Position numbers and translations under genes: made by a program
Part shown: positions 9,228 to 19,135 of the stretch, one piece after another
How positions within the stretch are numbered: position 1 is the stretch's first letter
How the letters are laid out: each line of letters starts with the position of its first letter
The notes under the pieces: generated by a model
What the model was told of the DNA's origin: nothing
Database searches by the model: none
Seen by the model: the letters and a program-made list of their open reading frames with translations, nothing else
Origin: an uncultured Gammaproteobacteria bacterium
Lineage (GTDB): Bacteria > Pseudomonadota > Gammaproteobacteria > UBA4575
Length of the DNA stretch: 64,000 nucleotides
Reading direction: 5' to 3'
Assembly: GCA_951812785.1 (NCBI GenBank)
Contig: OX638335.1
Location: forward strand, 1 to 64,000

Positions 9228-9257
9228 ACCAATACCTGCAATGGATATTGGTTTTAT
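9228..9257 (+). terminator. Probable terminator after the MarR gene
   Basis: ACCAATA and TATTGGT arms, extended by CC/GG with one bulged A, close a six-base loop and are followed by a T-rich tail. It lies 18 bases after the marR stop. The same nine bases, gatgaaatc, occur on both sides of the hairpin (about 9219 and 9261). Confidence 0.5.
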
Positions 9258-9457
9258 TGCGATGAAATCAAAATTTTTCTATATAAGAGGGTATAGCTGA
9301 ATGATTATTGACCCGAAATATACCTCCTTATAACGCAAGTCAGGGCTTTGGGGCCTAATCTTGATACCACTATCAACCTTCTAAGGTTAAAATAGCTTTA
9401 GTAAGTACACAGACTTATCCTGTAAAATCATTAGCCGTCAAGGCGAGTAAAACTAAT

Positions 9458-9658
9458 ATGCAGATCGTATTGAATGGTCAGAATAGGGAAGTTATAGACC
9501 AATGCTCAATAGCTAAGGTATTAGAGATATTAGAGCTACAGAATCGAAAAGTAGCTGTAGAGGTTAACCAAGAGGTTATCCCGCGTACGCAACATAAGTT
9601 TTTTGTCTTGTCACGCGGCGATCAAGTTGAGATTATTCAGGCGGTAGGTGGTGGATAA
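9458..9658 (+). CDS. thiS: Sulfur carrier protein ThiS
   Basis: The 66-residue ubiquitin-like protein ends in the required Gly-Gly (AVGGG at the C-terminus). ThiF adenylates this end and converts it to a thiocarboxylate, which donates sulfur to ThiG. The start [12 protein letters not shown] and the length are typical. It precedes thiG by 44 bases. I looked for a TPP riboswitch in the 247 bases upstream and found none of its conserved THI-box blocks. Confidence 0.92.
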   Translation: MQIVLNGQNREVIDQCSIAKVLEILELQNRKVAVEVNQEVIPRTQHKFFVLSRGDQVEIIQAVGGG

Positions 9659-9702
9659 AGAGTCTTTATAAAATATACCCAATAATAGAAGAAACTAATC
9701 GA

Positions 9703-10500
9703 GTGGAAATTACACAAACTGCTTGGAGGCTTGGTGAACGAAGCTTTAATTCGCGATTACTGGTAGGTACGGGTAAATATCGAGATTTTGATCAGACCAG
9801 AGAAGCTATTATTGCTAGCGGGGCTGAGATTGTCACTGTCGCATTGCGGCGGACTAATATTGGCCAAGAAGCTGGGCAGCCGAACTTATTAGATTTTATT
9901 CCAGCAGATGAATTTACTATTCTTCCAAATACTGCTGGATGTTTTAGCTGCGAGGATGCGGTACGAGTGTGTAAGTTAGGTCGTGAGTTATTAGACGGGC
10001 ATTCTTTAGTAAAATTAGAGGTGCTGGCAGATAAAACCACATTATTGCCAAATGTAATTGACACCATTAAAGCTGCGGAGATTTTAGTTAAGGACGGCTT
10101 CGAGGTGATGGTCTATACCAACGATGATCCCATCATTGCTAAAAACTTAGAAGATACCGGCTGTGCCTCCATTATGCCGCTTGCTGCACCTATTGGTTCA
10201 GGCTTAGGTATCCGTAACCCATATAACATCGTTACCATTATTGAAAATGCCAAGGTCCCTGTCATTGTTGATGCAGGCGTCGGGACCGCATCCGATGCCG
10301 CGATTGCAATGGAGCTAGGTTGTGATGGCGTACTAATGAATACTGCTATAGCTGAAGCAACGCATCCAGTGACTATGGCTACAGCAATGAATCATGCAAT
10401 AGTCGCTGGCCGCTTAGCCTATCTTGCTGGCCGCATGCCTAAACGAAGATTTGCATCTGCTTCTTCTCCGATTGAAGACACGATCACAGCTAAACCTTGA
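9703..10500 (+). CDS. thiG: Thiazole synthase ThiG
   Basis: The 265-residue TIM-barrel enzyme condenses deoxyxylulose 5-phosphate, dehydroglycine and ThiS-thiocarboxylate into the thiazole phosphate of thiamine. Recognisable motifs are [24 protein letters not shown], the Schiff-base lysine in LVKLEVLAD (K104), the phosphate loop PIGSGLGI and [11 protein letters not shown]. Translation starts at GTG 9703. The stop overlaps the TTG start of trmB (TTGA), indicating translational coupling. Confidence 0.95.
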   Translation: MEITQTAWRLGERSFNSRLLVGTGKYRDFDQTREAIIASGAEIVTVALRRTNIGQEAGQPNLLDFIPADEFTILPNTAGCFSCEDAVRVCKLGRELLDGHSLVKLEVLADKTTLLPNVIDTIKAAEILVKDGFEVMVYTNDDPIIAKNLEDTGCASIMPLAAPIGSGLGIRNPYNIVTIIENAKVPVIVDAGVGTASDAAIAMELGCDGVLMNTAIAEATHPVTMATAMNHAIVAGRLAYLAGRMPKRRFASASSPIEDTITAKP

Positions 10501-11213
10501 GCACACAAGAAACACCCCCGTTACGTACCAATCGCAGCTTCGTTATTCGCGAAGGACGATTCACTAGTGCTCAAAAAAAAGCATTTGGGGATTTGTGGCC
10601 GAAATACGGCATACCTACGGATGACATTGAAACACTTATTCCACACGACTGGTTTGTGAACAACCAGCCACTTATACTGGATGTCGGTTTTGGTAGCGGC
10701 GATTCATTGGTATCACTAGCTCAGCAACGACCAGACTTAAATTTCATCGGGGTTGAAGTGTATCGTCCTGGTATAGGAGCAGTACTAAGAAAGATAGATC
10801 AGCAAGAATTAGAAAATGTGCGTGTCATTAATGCTGATGCAATGCAGTTATTACGATCAAAATTCACAGCAGATTGTTTGATGGGTGTAATGGTTTGGTT
10901 TCCAGACCCATGGCCAAAGACAAAACATCACAAGCGCAGGTTGGTTCAGGAAGAGTTTTTACAAGCACTGGTGCGAGTTATGCAACTTAATGGAATTCTA
11001 CATTTGGCTAGCGATTGGCAGCCCTATGTAAAATTCATGTTGAAGCATGTGAGCAAGGTAAAAAACTTTACCCCAATAAACCCAGCAAAAAATCCATTAA
11101 AGCTTGAACGTCCGCCCACACGTTTTGAACAGCGTGGGTTACGCATTGGCCATCAGGTGACAGATTTAATTTATAAGCTACAAAAAGGCCAGAATAGTAG
11201 ACTAGTAAGGTAA
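10497..11213 (+). CDS. trmB: tRNA (guanine46-N7)-methyltransferase
   Basis: This class I SAM-dependent methyltransferase forms m7G at position 46 of tRNA. In the 238 residues the SAM loop [11 protein letters not shown] (about residues 60-70), the [10 protein letters not shown] motif and the family signature [15 protein letters not shown] are visible, plus the C-terminal [14 protein letters not shown] tail. It starts with TTG overlapping the thiG stop. The thiS-thiG-trmB order is common in gammaproteobacteria. Confidence 0.94.
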   Translation: MSTQETPPLRTNRSFVIREGRFTSAQKKAFGDLWPKYGIPTDDIETLIPHDWFVNNQPLILDVGFGSGDSLVSLAQQRPDLNFIGVEVYRPGIGAVLRKIDQQELENVRVINADAMQLLRSKFTADCLMGVMVWFPDPWPKTKHHKRRLVQEEFLQALVRVMQLNGILHLASDWQPYVKFMLKHVSKVKNFTPINPAKNPLKLERPPTRFEQRGLRIGHQVTDLIYKLQKGQNSRLVR

Positions 11214-11250
11214 GCCAGAAGAATCAGCTAAAAAACTACTGGCTTTATTT
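11212..11250 (+). terminator. Candidate terminator between trmB and the SulP gene
   Basis: Seven-base arms AAGCCAG and CTGGCTT overlap the trmB stop and are followed by TTATTT. The loop is long (20 bases), which weakens the case. It could serve either of the two convergent genes. Confidence 0.4.
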
Positions 11251-11252
11251 GA

Positions 11253-13028
11253 CTAACTTTTCATTGTGCAAGCGGGGCAGCTTTCTTGAGTTGATAAAGG
11301 ACAACTTTCTTCCTCGCAGCCCTCAATTTTATTCCATGCATATTCAATCGCTTGCTGCTCAGTATGAAGGAAGTGGTCCATCCATGCTTCACTAGCAAAT
11401 CCAGTACGTAAAAATACATCCATGACTTGCTTTTTGGTGCGACAGAATAGGAACTCAATGCCTAGGCTGTGTAATCGGACAGCAAGATGGTGCAGCATTT
11501 CCTCGCCAGTTGCGTCTATTTCATTGATCCCTTCCGCATCAATAATAATGAACTTTAAATCAGGTTTAGAAGCAACCCGTTCTAGCATCTTTTCTTCGAA
11601 ATAGCCGGTATTAGCAAAGTACAATGGACCATCAAAACGCAATATAGCTATCTTAGGACAAGTCTTAAGGATGTGTGCTTCAGCATCGCCCAAGCTGCCA
11701 TCACTTTGCATAGCTAGAACGGCAATTCTTGGGCGCATAGTGCGATACATGAATAGCCCCATAGAGAGGACCACGCCAACTAAGATACTTTGCTCTAAGT
11801 GAGGCGCTAAAATTAAGGTCAAAATAAATGTGATCATTGCAACAATGGCGTCATGCTTTTGTACGCGCCAAGCATATTTGATTGGCTTGAACTTAATTAA
11901 ATTGAATACTGCGAGAATAATTACCGCAGCTAAGGTTGGCTGTGGAAGGTGATAAAGTAATGGCGTCAAAAATAGTAGCGTGAGCATGACTAGTAGACCA
12001 CTGGCAATCGCAGCGAATCCTGTTTTTGCTCCGGAGCTTAAATTAACCGCAGAGCGAGAGAATGAGCCAGACACTGCATAGCCACTGAACAAGCTAGACG
12101 TTATATTGGCAAGGCCTTGTCCTATTAACCCCTGGTCAGCATCCAAACGTTGGCGAGTTTGTGCGGCGATGGCCTTGGCCACCGAAATGGCTTCAGTGAA
12201 TCCAATTAGGCCAATGGCGCTGGCGCTGGCAAGAAGCTGCACGGCCACTTGTATATCAATTTCTGGAAATGAGAATGCAGGTAAGCCTTGAGGAACTACA
12301 CCAACCACTTTTCCGCCAAGTTGCTCGTAATTTAATAACCAAGACGCAACGGTTGTAATGACCACTGCAGCGAGTACGCCTGGAATTTTAGGCGAGAATT
12401 TCTTAAGCAGAATCATAATTGCTAATGCCGCAATACTGAAATTGACTGTGGGCCAATGTGTATGGTGATATGCCTGTTCAATAATACGCCAGACGGTTTC
12501 ATAATGATGTTCAGCTCTTTCAGCGGTGACGCCAAACAATTTGCCTAATTGTGAGGTAGCAATAATGATCGCTGCACCGTTAGTAAAGCCCACCACTACC
12601 GGGTGAGAGAGGAAATCCACAAAAAAACCGAGCTGTAATAAACCCAGAGATAACTGAAATACACCCACCATTAAGGCTAACATGATGGCATAGGCAGCGT
12701 ACTGAGCAGGGTCGCCAGAAGCGAAAGGTGCTAGTGCCGCAGCAGTCAATAGTGACACTACTGCTACCGGGCCAGTATGTACTTGTCGTGATGAGCCCAT
12801 TAATGAAGCAATCATTACCGGCAAGAAAGAAGCGTATAAACCGTAATACGGTGGAAGGCCAGCTAATTGTGCATAAGCCATTGATTGAGGGATTAATACT
12901 AAGGCTACCGTAATACCAGCAAGTAAATCCGCTTTAAGGATCTGTGGATCCTTCAATTCATGGATCCATCCACGAAATGGCGTAAATCGTTTAATTAGTT
13001 TTTGTGATACGACATTTAATAAGTTCAA
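11253..13028 (-). CDS. SulP-family anion transporter with STAS domain
   Basis: This 591-residue inner-membrane protein belongs to the SLC26/SulP family (sulfate, bicarbonate or other anions). After an amphipathic N-terminus come about 10-14 hydrophobic segments, including the conserved VALVLIPQSMAYAQLAGLPPYYGLYAS. A STAS domain occupies roughly residues 435-550 (ILRFDGPLYFANTGYFEE, then DAEGINEIDATGEEML). The substrate cannot be told from sequence. The last about 25 residues add an unusual cysteine cluster (C-x4-C-x7-C-x2-C), discussed as a finding. It is divergent from tas and convergent with trmB. Confidence 0.92.
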   Translation of the reverse strand: MNLLNVVSQKLIKRFTPFRGWIHELKDPQILKADLLAGITVALVLIPQSMAYAQLAGLPPYYGLYASFLPVMIASLMGSSRQVHTGPVAVVSLLTAAALAPFASGDPAQYAAYAIMLALMVGVFQLSLGLLQLGFFVDFLSHPVVVGFTNGAAIIIATSQLGKLFGVTAERAEHHYETVWRIIEQAYHHTHWPTVNFSIAALAIMILLKKFSPKIPGVLAAVVITTVASWLLNYEQLGGKVVGVVPQGLPAFSFPEIDIQVAVQLLASASAIGLIGFTEAISVAKAIAAQTRQRLDADQGLIGQGLANITSSLFSGYAVSGSFSRSAVNLSSGAKTGFAAIASGLLVMLTLLFLTPLLYHLPQPTLAAVIILAVFNLIKFKPIKYAWRVQKHDAIVAMITFILTLILAPHLEQSILVGVVLSMGLFMYRTMRPRIAVLAMQSDGSLGDAEAHILKTCPKIAILRFDGPLYFANTGYFEEKMLERVASKPDLKFIIIDAEGINEIDATGEEMLHHLAVRLHSLGIEFLFCRTKKQVMDVFLRTGFASEAWMDHFLHTEQQAIEYAWNKIEGCEEESCPLSTQESCPACTMKS

Positions 13029-13262
13029 CGAAAATCCTTCTTACTGACTTAGTTTGTAACTGTTCTGAGGGTGTTGCGAATTTGGCTGTAGAATTTAGGC
13101 AATACTCGTAAATTGAGGTACTGTCTATTTCTAGAACGGTAAACTCTAGCATATTCAAGGCACATTATGGATTTGTATATACAGCTGCTCAAGCTATTCT
13201 TTAAAGCGTTTAGTCTGCTGGGGTTAAGCGAGTAGTGTTTTAAAATTAAAGCAGGGTTATCT

Positions 13263-14294
13263 ATGAAGTACGTAAATCTCGGCAATTCCGACCTTAGGGT
13301 AAGTAAGATTTGTTTGGGTACCATGACCTTTGGTGAACAGAACACAGAGTTGCAAGCTCATGATCAGCTGGATTTCGCAGCGGCTAATGGCGTTAACTTT
13401 ATTGATACTGCGGAAATGTATCCTGTGCCACCGCGTCAACAAATCCAAGGAGCAACCGAAATTCATATTGGTGCTTGGCTAGAGAAGCGTAAATGTAGAG
13501 ATAAGGTGGTCATCGCAAGCAAAGTTGCTGGGCCTGGGATGATGGACTATTTGCGAAATGGTGCGCAATTAATTCTCAGCCAAATGCAACAGGCCCTGGA
13601 TGAAAGTTTGCAACGATTACAAACTGATTATATCGATTTATATCAAATCCATTGGCCAGCACGGCAAACAAATTTTTTTGGTAAGCTTGGCTATCAATAT
13701 GATGAAGAGAGCTCAACACCCATAGCAGAAACGTTAGAAGTGTTAAGTGACTTTGTGCGTTCAGGCCAGGTGCGTTATATCGGCATATCAAACGAGACCC
13801 CCTGGGGTGTCACGCAATACTTAAGCCTATTTCTACAACATGGTTGGCCGCGTATAATCTCAATTCAAAATCCATATAGTTTGTTAAATCGGACATATGA
13901 AGTTGGTTTAGCTGAGTTTTCCCAGAGAGAAGGTATTAGTTTGCTGGCATATTCACCATTGGGATTTGGTGTGTTAACTGGCAAGTATCTTGAAGGCAGA
14001 AATATAGAAAAAGCACGTTTGACACTGTTTGAAAATTATAATCGATATAGTAATGAACAAGCGCAAACGGCAACAAAACTATATGTACAATTAGCACAAC
14101 AACATGGGTTGTCTGCTACTCAGTTAGCTTTAGCATTCGTCAATAGTCGTCCATTCTTGGGCGCTAATATTATTGGTGCTACCAATATGGAGCAGCTTAA
14201 AGAGAATATTGAAAGTACCCATGTCACGTTAACGCAAGAGGTGATAGAGCAAGTCGAAAACATTCATCGAGCAATACCAAACCCTAGCCCGTAG
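13263..14294 (+). CDS. tas: Aldo/keto reductase, Tas family
   Basis: This NADPH-dependent oxidoreductase has the AKR (beta/alpha)8 barrel. The 343 residues match the length of E. coli Tas (346). Motifs are LGTMTFGEQN, the catalytic D/Y region FIDTAEMYPVPPR, the K region VVIASKVAGP, DYIDLYQIHWP, and the cofactor region QLALAFVNSRPFLGANIIGATN. The physiological substrate is unknown even in E. coli. The gene stands alone between the divergent SulP gene and the convergent plsC. Confidence 0.9.
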   Translation: MKYVNLGNSDLRVSKICLGTMTFGEQNTELQAHDQLDFAAANGVNFIDTAEMYPVPPRQQIQGATEIHIGAWLEKRKCRDKVVIASKVAGPGMMDYLRNGAQLILSQMQQALDESLQRLQTDYIDLYQIHWPARQTNFFGKLGYQYDEESSTPIAETLEVLSDFVRSGQVRYIGISNETPWGVTQYLSLFLQHGWPRIISIQNPYSLLNRTYEVGLAEFSQREGISLLAYSPLGFGVLTGKYLEGRNIEKARLTLFENYNRYSNEQAQTATKLYVQLAQQHGLSATQLALAFVNSRPFLGANIIGATNMEQLKENIESTHVTLTQEVIEQVENIHRAIPNPSP

Positions 14295-14303
14295 AGCGCT
14301 AAG

Positions 14304-15023
14304 TCAGGAATTAATATTTTGCTTTATCTCGGCGCGAGTTTTTTGTAACCACTCAGCATATTGCTCACGAATTTCTTCAGCACTATGATCAGAAGTTGAA
14401 ATAGGCTTGCCAATTCGCAAGTGAATAGTTCCAGGTGATTTAAGAAAACTGTTACGTGGCCATAAGCGCCCGGCATCATGTGCAACAGGTAAAATATCTG
14501 CTTTTGATTTCTTAGCAAGTACAAATCCGCCCACTTTAAGTGGCCTATCTTCTTCATAAGGAATGCGTGTCCCTTCTGGGAATATCACAATAAATCTGCC
14601 TAAGGCTAACTTGTCTTGACCATCTTTAATTAATTGCAAAAATGCTTTTTTGCCTTGCTTGCGGTTAAGTGCAATCGGTTGTGTAGAAGCTATGCCCCAG
14701 CCAAAAAATGGTACAAATAACAACTCTCTTTTTATCACCCAAGTTAAGGTTGGAAATATTGATGGATAAGCTAAAGTCTCCCACGTTGATTGGTGGTTAG
14801 ACATGATTACGCAGGCTTTATTCGGGACATTCTCTAAACCAGAAATTTCATATCGAATACCACAAGTGATGCGTGCCCAATAAACGTTGAACGTGCACCA
14901 ACTAGAGACAATGGCAAAGCATATTCTATAAGGGAAAATGCGAGCTATTACGCAAGGGATCACCCATAAGCATATAGAGATAATCATACCTGACATGAAT
15001 ATTGTTGATCGGATTAAGCGCAT
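14304..15023 (-). CDS. plsC: 1-acylglycerol-3-phosphate O-acyltransferase family
   Basis: This inner-membrane acyltransferase makes phosphatidic acid or performs related acyl transfers. In the 239 residues there is one N-terminal hydrophobic segment (residues 5-30), the catalytic NHQSTWE motif (the H-x4-D/E signature, here with E) near residue 75, FPEGTR near residue 150, and LPVAHDAG. Its ATG overlaps the end of gmhB by 10 bases. In this operon position (glyQ-glyS-gmhB-plsC) the gene is widely found in pseudomonads and relatives. Confidence 0.9.
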   Translation of the reverse strand: MRLIRSTIFMSGMIISICLWVIPCVIARIFPYRICFAIVSSWCTFNVYWARITCGIRYEISGLENVPNKACVIMSNHQSTWETLAYPSIFPTLTWVIKRELLFVPFFGWGIASTQPIALNRKQGKKAFLQLIKDGQDKLALGRFIVIFPEGTRIPYEEDRPLKVGGFVLAKKSKADILPVAHDAGRLWPRNSFLKSPGTIHLRIGKPISTSDHSAEEIREQYAEWLQKTRAEIKQNINS

Positions 15024-15562
15024 TTATTTGTCGTATGTTTTTTAAGTAAAGAATCCACTGCATCATACAAATTTGCATGAACTTGAATATGATCTGGAAC
15101 TTCGCCACTGTCTAATGTTGGTGTCCCTTTGCCGGTTTTAACAAGTACTGGTATTGCATCAATTGCCATTGCGGCTTCTAAATCACGCATGGCATCACCA
15201 ATGAAGGGTGTTGTCTCTAAATTGATGCGCGCGCGGTTTGCGATGTCAACTAATAACCCCGGGTTAGGTTTGCGGCAAGGACCTGTTAAAAAGGGACAAA
15301 AGAAAAATCCACTGACTCGGCCACCTAAGCTTTCTGCCTCATGTAATAGCTTTTTATGCATTGAATATAAGGTGTTGTAGTCAAATAAGCCACGTGCAAT
15401 TCCAGATTGGTTGCTGGCAATAAATACTCTGATGCCTGCCTTGGTTAATCTTGCTATCGCTTCTAGACTGCCTTCAATGGCGTGCCACTCTTCAGGAGAC
15501 TTTATGTAATCGGGACTGTCATGGTTGATGACTCCATCGCGGTCAAGAATTACGGCTTCCAT
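15014..15562 (-). CDS. gmhB: D-glycero-beta-D-manno-heptose-1,7-bisphosphate 7-phosphatase
   Basis: This HAD-superfamily phosphatase removes the 7-phosphate in ADP-heptose synthesis for lipopolysaccharide inner core. In the 182 residues HAD motif I is LDRDGVIN (nucleophile D7, acid/base D9). Motif II is ASNQSG. A shortened zinc loop FFFCPFLTGPCRKPNPG holds two cysteines. Motif IV is FIGDAMRDLEAA. The shortened loop is a variation on the four-ligand zinc site of E. coli GmhB. It lies 16 bases downstream of glyS and overlaps plsC. Confidence 0.9.
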   Translation of the reverse strand: MEAVILDRDGVINHDSPDYIKSPEEWHAIEGSLEAIARLTKAGIRVFIASNQSGIARGLFDYNTLYSMHKKLLHEAESLGGRVSGFFFCPFLTGPCRKPNPGLLVDIANRARINLETTPFIGDAMRDLEAAMAIDAIPVLVKTGKGTPTLDSGEVPDHIQVHANLYDAVDSLLKKHTTNKCA

Positions 15563-15578
15563 TGCATGGGCGCTCTAA

Positions 15579-17648
15579 TTAACTTTGTAGTAAAGATATA
15601 TCGGCGACAGTTGAAAACAACTGATTAACTGAAGCGATTAAAGCAATGCGATTATTACGTATCTGCTCGTTTTCATCCATCACCATCACGTCATCAAAAA
15701 ACTGATCGATAGTTGGCCGCAACTGTGCAAGGTCAGTCAAGGCATTGCTATACCGTCTTGCTGCAAATTTTGGGGCGACATCTTTTGCAAGGTTAGTGAT
15801 TTGATTAAATAATTCTTGCTCAGCAATTTCTGTTAATAAGCTCTCATTAACTGTACTGTTTACTGACGTGGTTTTCTTTAGGATATTACTAATACGCTTG
15901 TTGGCAGCCGCCAAGCTTTCAGATTCTGGAAGAGTGCGAAATTTTTGTACGGCATGAATTCGCTTTGCGAAATCTAATAATCTCGTTGGTTTAACGCTAC
16001 GCACGGCCTCGAAAGTATCGGGCTCAATATCTTGATCAACAAAATAACCGCGTAATCTTTCTAAAATAAAATCAAATACTTCATGTTCCGCTACTGAAGT
16101 ATCCAACTTGTTTTTTAATAGCTGCGAAGACTGTTTGAGTAATGCCGGCAGATCAAAATCAACTTTGCCATCAATTGAGATTCGTACCACACCTAATGCA
16201 GCACGTCGTAAAGCATAGGGGTCTTTTACACCACTGGGTTTCTTGCCAGTGGCGAAAATACCGATCATGGTGTCAATGCGATCACAAATGGCAACGATTT
16301 TTCCAGCATCGCTTAATGGCAATGCACTTCCAGACTGCAATGGCTGATAATGTTCCTCAATCGCCATAGCAACTTCCATCGGCTCATTATCATGCTGTGC
16401 ACAATAGCGCCCCATTATTCCTTGCAACTTAGGAAATTCATTCACCATGTCGGTGAGTAAGTCTGCTTTACAAAGTTGCGCGGCACGCACTGAATGCACA
16501 CTATCGATGTTAATTTGCTTGCAAAGAGACTTTGCCAATTCGGCGACTCTTTGGGTTTTTTCTAACAAAGAACCTAATTGTTTCTCAAATAAAATACCTT
16601 GTAAATCTTTTGCCCGATCCTCCAGTCTTGTCTGTTTGTCGCGAGTCCAGAAAAATCCGGCATCGTCAAAGCGTGGCTTGATGACTCTTTCGTTGCCGCG
16701 TTTGACAGTGTCTGGGTTAGTGCTTTCTATGTTTGCAATAGTAATAAAAAGAGGGAGTAATTTTTGGTCTTGTTTAGAAAACATGGGGAAGTAACGCTGC
16801 GCATCTTGCATGGTAACCACTAATGCTTCTTGTGGAATATCAAGAAAGGACTTGGAAAATTCTCCAACGATAATACTGGGCCACTCTACTAGATTGGTTA
16901 CTTCTTCTAGTAAGGAGTCACTGTAATTTAAACTAGCATTATTCTTTGTTGCACACTCCTCTAGTAATATTCGAATTTTATTTTGACGTTGAGTAAAATC
17001 AGCAATCACTTTTGCAGATAATAACAATGCTTGATATTCATCAGCGTGCGAGAGTGAAATTGGTTCTGGCGCATGGAATCTGTGTCCATAAGTAATATTG
17101 GAGGCGGCAATATTTTTAATAGTACAGGGAACAACATCGCTACCATACATGACAACAACCCAATGGATTGGACGCACAAATTCAACATCACTACTTCCCC
17201 AGCGCATTGATTTTGGAATCGGTAATTTACTTAAGCCTTGTTCAATGATTTCTGGTAGTACTTGCTGTAGAGATTTTCCAGCACAGAGAGACTTGAAATA
17301 TAGCCACGCGCCTTTACCAGACTCCAGAGTTTCTAAATCTTTTATGTCAACACCGCAAGACTTGGCAAATCCTAAGGCTGCTTTTGTCGGTTCACCTTTG
17401 TCGTCATAGGCAGCTTTTATCGCGGGACCTTTGCGTTCAATATTTTGGCCGGGTTGCTGATGACTGATTTCTGAAATTGTTAACGCCAACCTGCGAGGTG
17501 TGACATAAGGTGAGACATCGGTAAATGTAAAACCAGACTCGGATAACTGAGTAGATATAAAAGAGCTCAAAGTGTCAGTTAATTTTTTAGCAGCGGTAGG
17601 AGGTAATTCCTCAGTGCCGATTTCAATTAATAATGTATTTGTGCTCAT
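15579..17648 (-). CDS. glyS: Glycyl-tRNA synthetase beta subunit
   Basis: This is the large subunit of the alpha2-beta2 bacterial glycyl-tRNA synthetase. The product is 689 residues (E. coli 689). The N-terminus LLIEIGTEELPPTAAKKL, the GHRFHAPEPISLSHADEYQALL region, the HD-like segment RAAQLCKADLLTDMVNEFPKLQGIMGRYCA and the C-terminal anticodon-binding DALR-like part (FFDDVMVMDENEQIRNNR) are all present. It follows glyQ by 11 bases, giving an operon glyQ-glyS-gmhB-plsC. Confidence 0.96.
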   Translation of the reverse strand: MSTNTLLIEIGTEELPPTAAKKLTDTLSSFISTQLSESGFTFTDVSPYVTPRRLALTISEISHQQPGQNIERKGPAIKAAYDDKGEPTKAALGFAKSCGVDIKDLETLESGKGAWLYFKSLCAGKSLQQVLPEIIEQGLSKLPIPKSMRWGSSDVEFVRPIHWVVVMYGSDVVPCTIKNIAASNITYGHRFHAPEPISLSHADEYQALLLSAKVIADFTQRQNKIRILLEECATKNNASLNYSDSLLEEVTNLVEWPSIIVGEFSKSFLDIPQEALVVTMQDAQRYFPMFSKQDQKLLPLFITIANIESTNPDTVKRGNERVIKPRFDDAGFFWTRDKQTRLEDRAKDLQGILFEKQLGSLLEKTQRVAELAKSLCKQINIDSVHSVRAAQLCKADLLTDMVNEFPKLQGIMGRYCAQHDNEPMEVAMAIEEHYQPLQSGSALPLSDAGKIVAICDRIDTMIGIFATGKKPSGVKDPYALRRAALGVVRISIDGKVDFDLPALLKQSSQLLKNKLDTSVAEHEVFDFILERLRGYFVDQDIEPDTFEAVRSVKPTRLLDFAKRIHAVQKFRTLPESESLAAANKRISNILKKTTSVNSTVNESLLTEIAEQELFNQITNLAKDVAPKFAARRYSNALTDLAQLRPTIDQFFDDVMVMDENEQIRNNRIALIASVNQLFSTVADISLLQS

Positions 17649-17659
17649 TTTATAGTTAA

Positions 17660-18550
17660 CTACTTTTTGAGTAGAGGAAAATCCACGCTTTCTCGTGACT
17701 CAAGATAAGTTGTCGCAACTAATCTTGCTAGGGTGCGAATGCGTAAAATGTATTGCTGTCGTTCGGTCACAGAGATGACTTGGCGTGCATCTAACAAATT
17801 GAAAACATGCGAGGCTTTTAATATCTGCTCATAAGCGGGTAGAGGTAACGCATTTTCAATTAAGCGATTGCATTCCAATTCGCTAGCATCAAAGCCACTA
17901 AATAAATGGCTTGTATCCGCATGCTCAAAATTATATTTGGACTGTTCAACTTCATTCTGATGGAAGATATCGCCATAGCTAATTTCATCATTCCAGTTTA
18001 ATTGGTAGATGTTATCTTTGCCTTGCAGGTACATCGCCAATCTTTCTAAGCCGTAAGTAATCTCACCAGTGACAGGTTGACAGTTAATGCCACCTACCTG
18101 TTGGAAGTAGGTAAATTGAGACACCTCCATTCCATTTAACCAAACTTCCCAGCCAAGCCCCCAAGCGCCTAATGTGGGTGATTCCCAATTGTCTTCGACA
18201 AATCGAATGTCATGTTCTAAAGGGTTGATGCCTAACTGCTGCAAAGATTGCAGATATAATTCTTGAATATTATCCGGTGAAGGTTTTAGTGTTACCTGGA
18301 ATTGATAGTAGTGCTGTAGACGGTTTGGGTTATCCCCATAACGTCCATCAGTAGGTCTTCGACATGGTTGTGGGTAAGCTGCTTTCCATGGCTCAGGTCC
18401 AATTGAATGAAGGAATGTACCGGGATGAAATGTGCCTGCTCCCATCTCCTTATCAAACGGCTGTAGTAATACGCATCCTTGGTCTGCCCAATATTGCTGC
18501 AGAGTTAAGATTAACGTTTGGAAATTGACTGGATTGTTCACCGGGCTCAT
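17660..18550 (-). CDS. glyQ: Glycyl-tRNA synthetase alpha subunit
   Basis: This class II synthetase catalytic subunit activates glycine and charges tRNA-Gly together with GlyS. The protein has 296 residues, as expected (about 300). Motifs are [24 protein letters not shown] at the N-terminus (as in all bacterial alpha subunits), [28 protein letters not shown] and the C-terminal [18 protein letters not shown]. It is the first gene of the minus-strand operon. The region upstream is shared with the divergent glnA. Confidence 0.96.
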   Translation of the reverse strand: MSPVNNPVNFQTLILTLQQYWADQGCVLLQPFDKEMGAGTFHPGTFLHSIGPEPWKAAYPQPCRRPTDGRYGDNPNRLQHYYQFQVTLKPSPDNIQELYLQSLQQLGINPLEHDIRFVEDNWESPTLGAWGLGWEVWLNGMEVSQFTYFQQVGGINCQPVTGEITYGLERLAMYLQGKDNIYQLNWNDEISYGDIFHQNEVEQSKYNFEHADTSHLFSGFDASELECNRLIENALPLPAYEQILKASHVFNLLDARQVISVTERQQYILRIRTLARLVATTYLESRESVDFPLLKK

Positions 18551-18671
18551 GTGTTCATAATCTTGAGAGGCGGGGATTGTACCGCGTACATATATGAATG
18601 AATACGAGTATTATTTTGTTGAGGTGTGACTGGAATAGGGTATTAAGCAGATCTAACTCTAAGTTTAAAAG

Positions 18672-18707
18672 ATCTGTCGTAAGACATCCATGTCTTGCAG
18701 ATTTTTT
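18672..18707 (+). terminator. Terminator-like hairpin, possible end of a small RNA
   Basis: ATCTG and CAGAT form the outer stem and AAGACA/TGTCTT the inner stem around a four-base loop, with an asymmetric internal bulge. The hairpin is followed directly by six T residues. No plus-strand gene lies upstream, since glyQ points away, so the structure would terminate an unannotated transcript starting in 18560-18660. Confidence 0.45.
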
Positions 18708-19028
18708 ACAATCCCGAAACAAAAGATCACCCGTGAAATTCCAAACTTTGCACGTAATCTGCCGCCCTGAGCTTGAGGCATTCCTTATTTTGTAAGTCAC
18801 CGAATAAAAAAAGATGATGATATCGAAAGGTTTGATAATTTTGATAGACGTAATTGAAAGAGTCACTTTGTCTTGAAGGTGAAACTAGTTTACCTTTGAG
18901 TATTTTCCGGCGTTTGTTGACAAATTATGGCCGTAAAGATGACAGCGTTGGTAATTTACTTTATAAGACATCTAAGGGAGAGAGTCGGTCGATTTCACAC
19001 TATGAAAACCGATCAGCAATATGTTGAT

Positions 19029-19076
19029 CGCACCAAAAATGTGCATTCTGATATTCCTATGCCCTAAAATAGGGCA
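19029..19076 (+). promoter_or_regulatory. Two NtrC (GlnG) binding sites upstream of glnA
   Basis: The family consensus is TGCACC-N5-GGTGCA. At 19029-19045 the sequence reads CGCACC, AAAAA, TGTGCA. At 19060-19076 it reads TGCCCT, AAAAT, AGGGCA, a perfect 17-base palindrome. Their centres are 31 bases apart, about three helical turns, which suits cooperative binding of two NtrC dimers. They lie about 95 and 126 bases upstream of the start expected from the sigma-54 promoter, as in the enteric glnA enhancer. Confidence 0.82.
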
Positions 19077-19135
19077 AAATTGTTTATTTGCTTGTAATAG
19101 GGTCTACTAAGTTCTTGTTTTTAATGATTAATCAC

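Noticed and set aside
9211-9457. TPP riboswitch expected before thiS
   Set aside because: I looked for the conserved CTGAGA and ACCTGATCTGGATAA-type blocks and found neither. Only a terminator-like hairpin and AT-rich sequence are present.
13049-13345. Small minus-strand frames between the SulP gene and tas
   Set aside because: They overlap the start of tas and have no protein-like features. The gap is an ordinary divergent promoter region.
18555-18866. 103-codon open frame on the minus strand upstream of glyQ
   Set aside because: It has no ribosome-binding site, no domain-like pattern, and lies over palindromes and AT-rich non-coding DNA.
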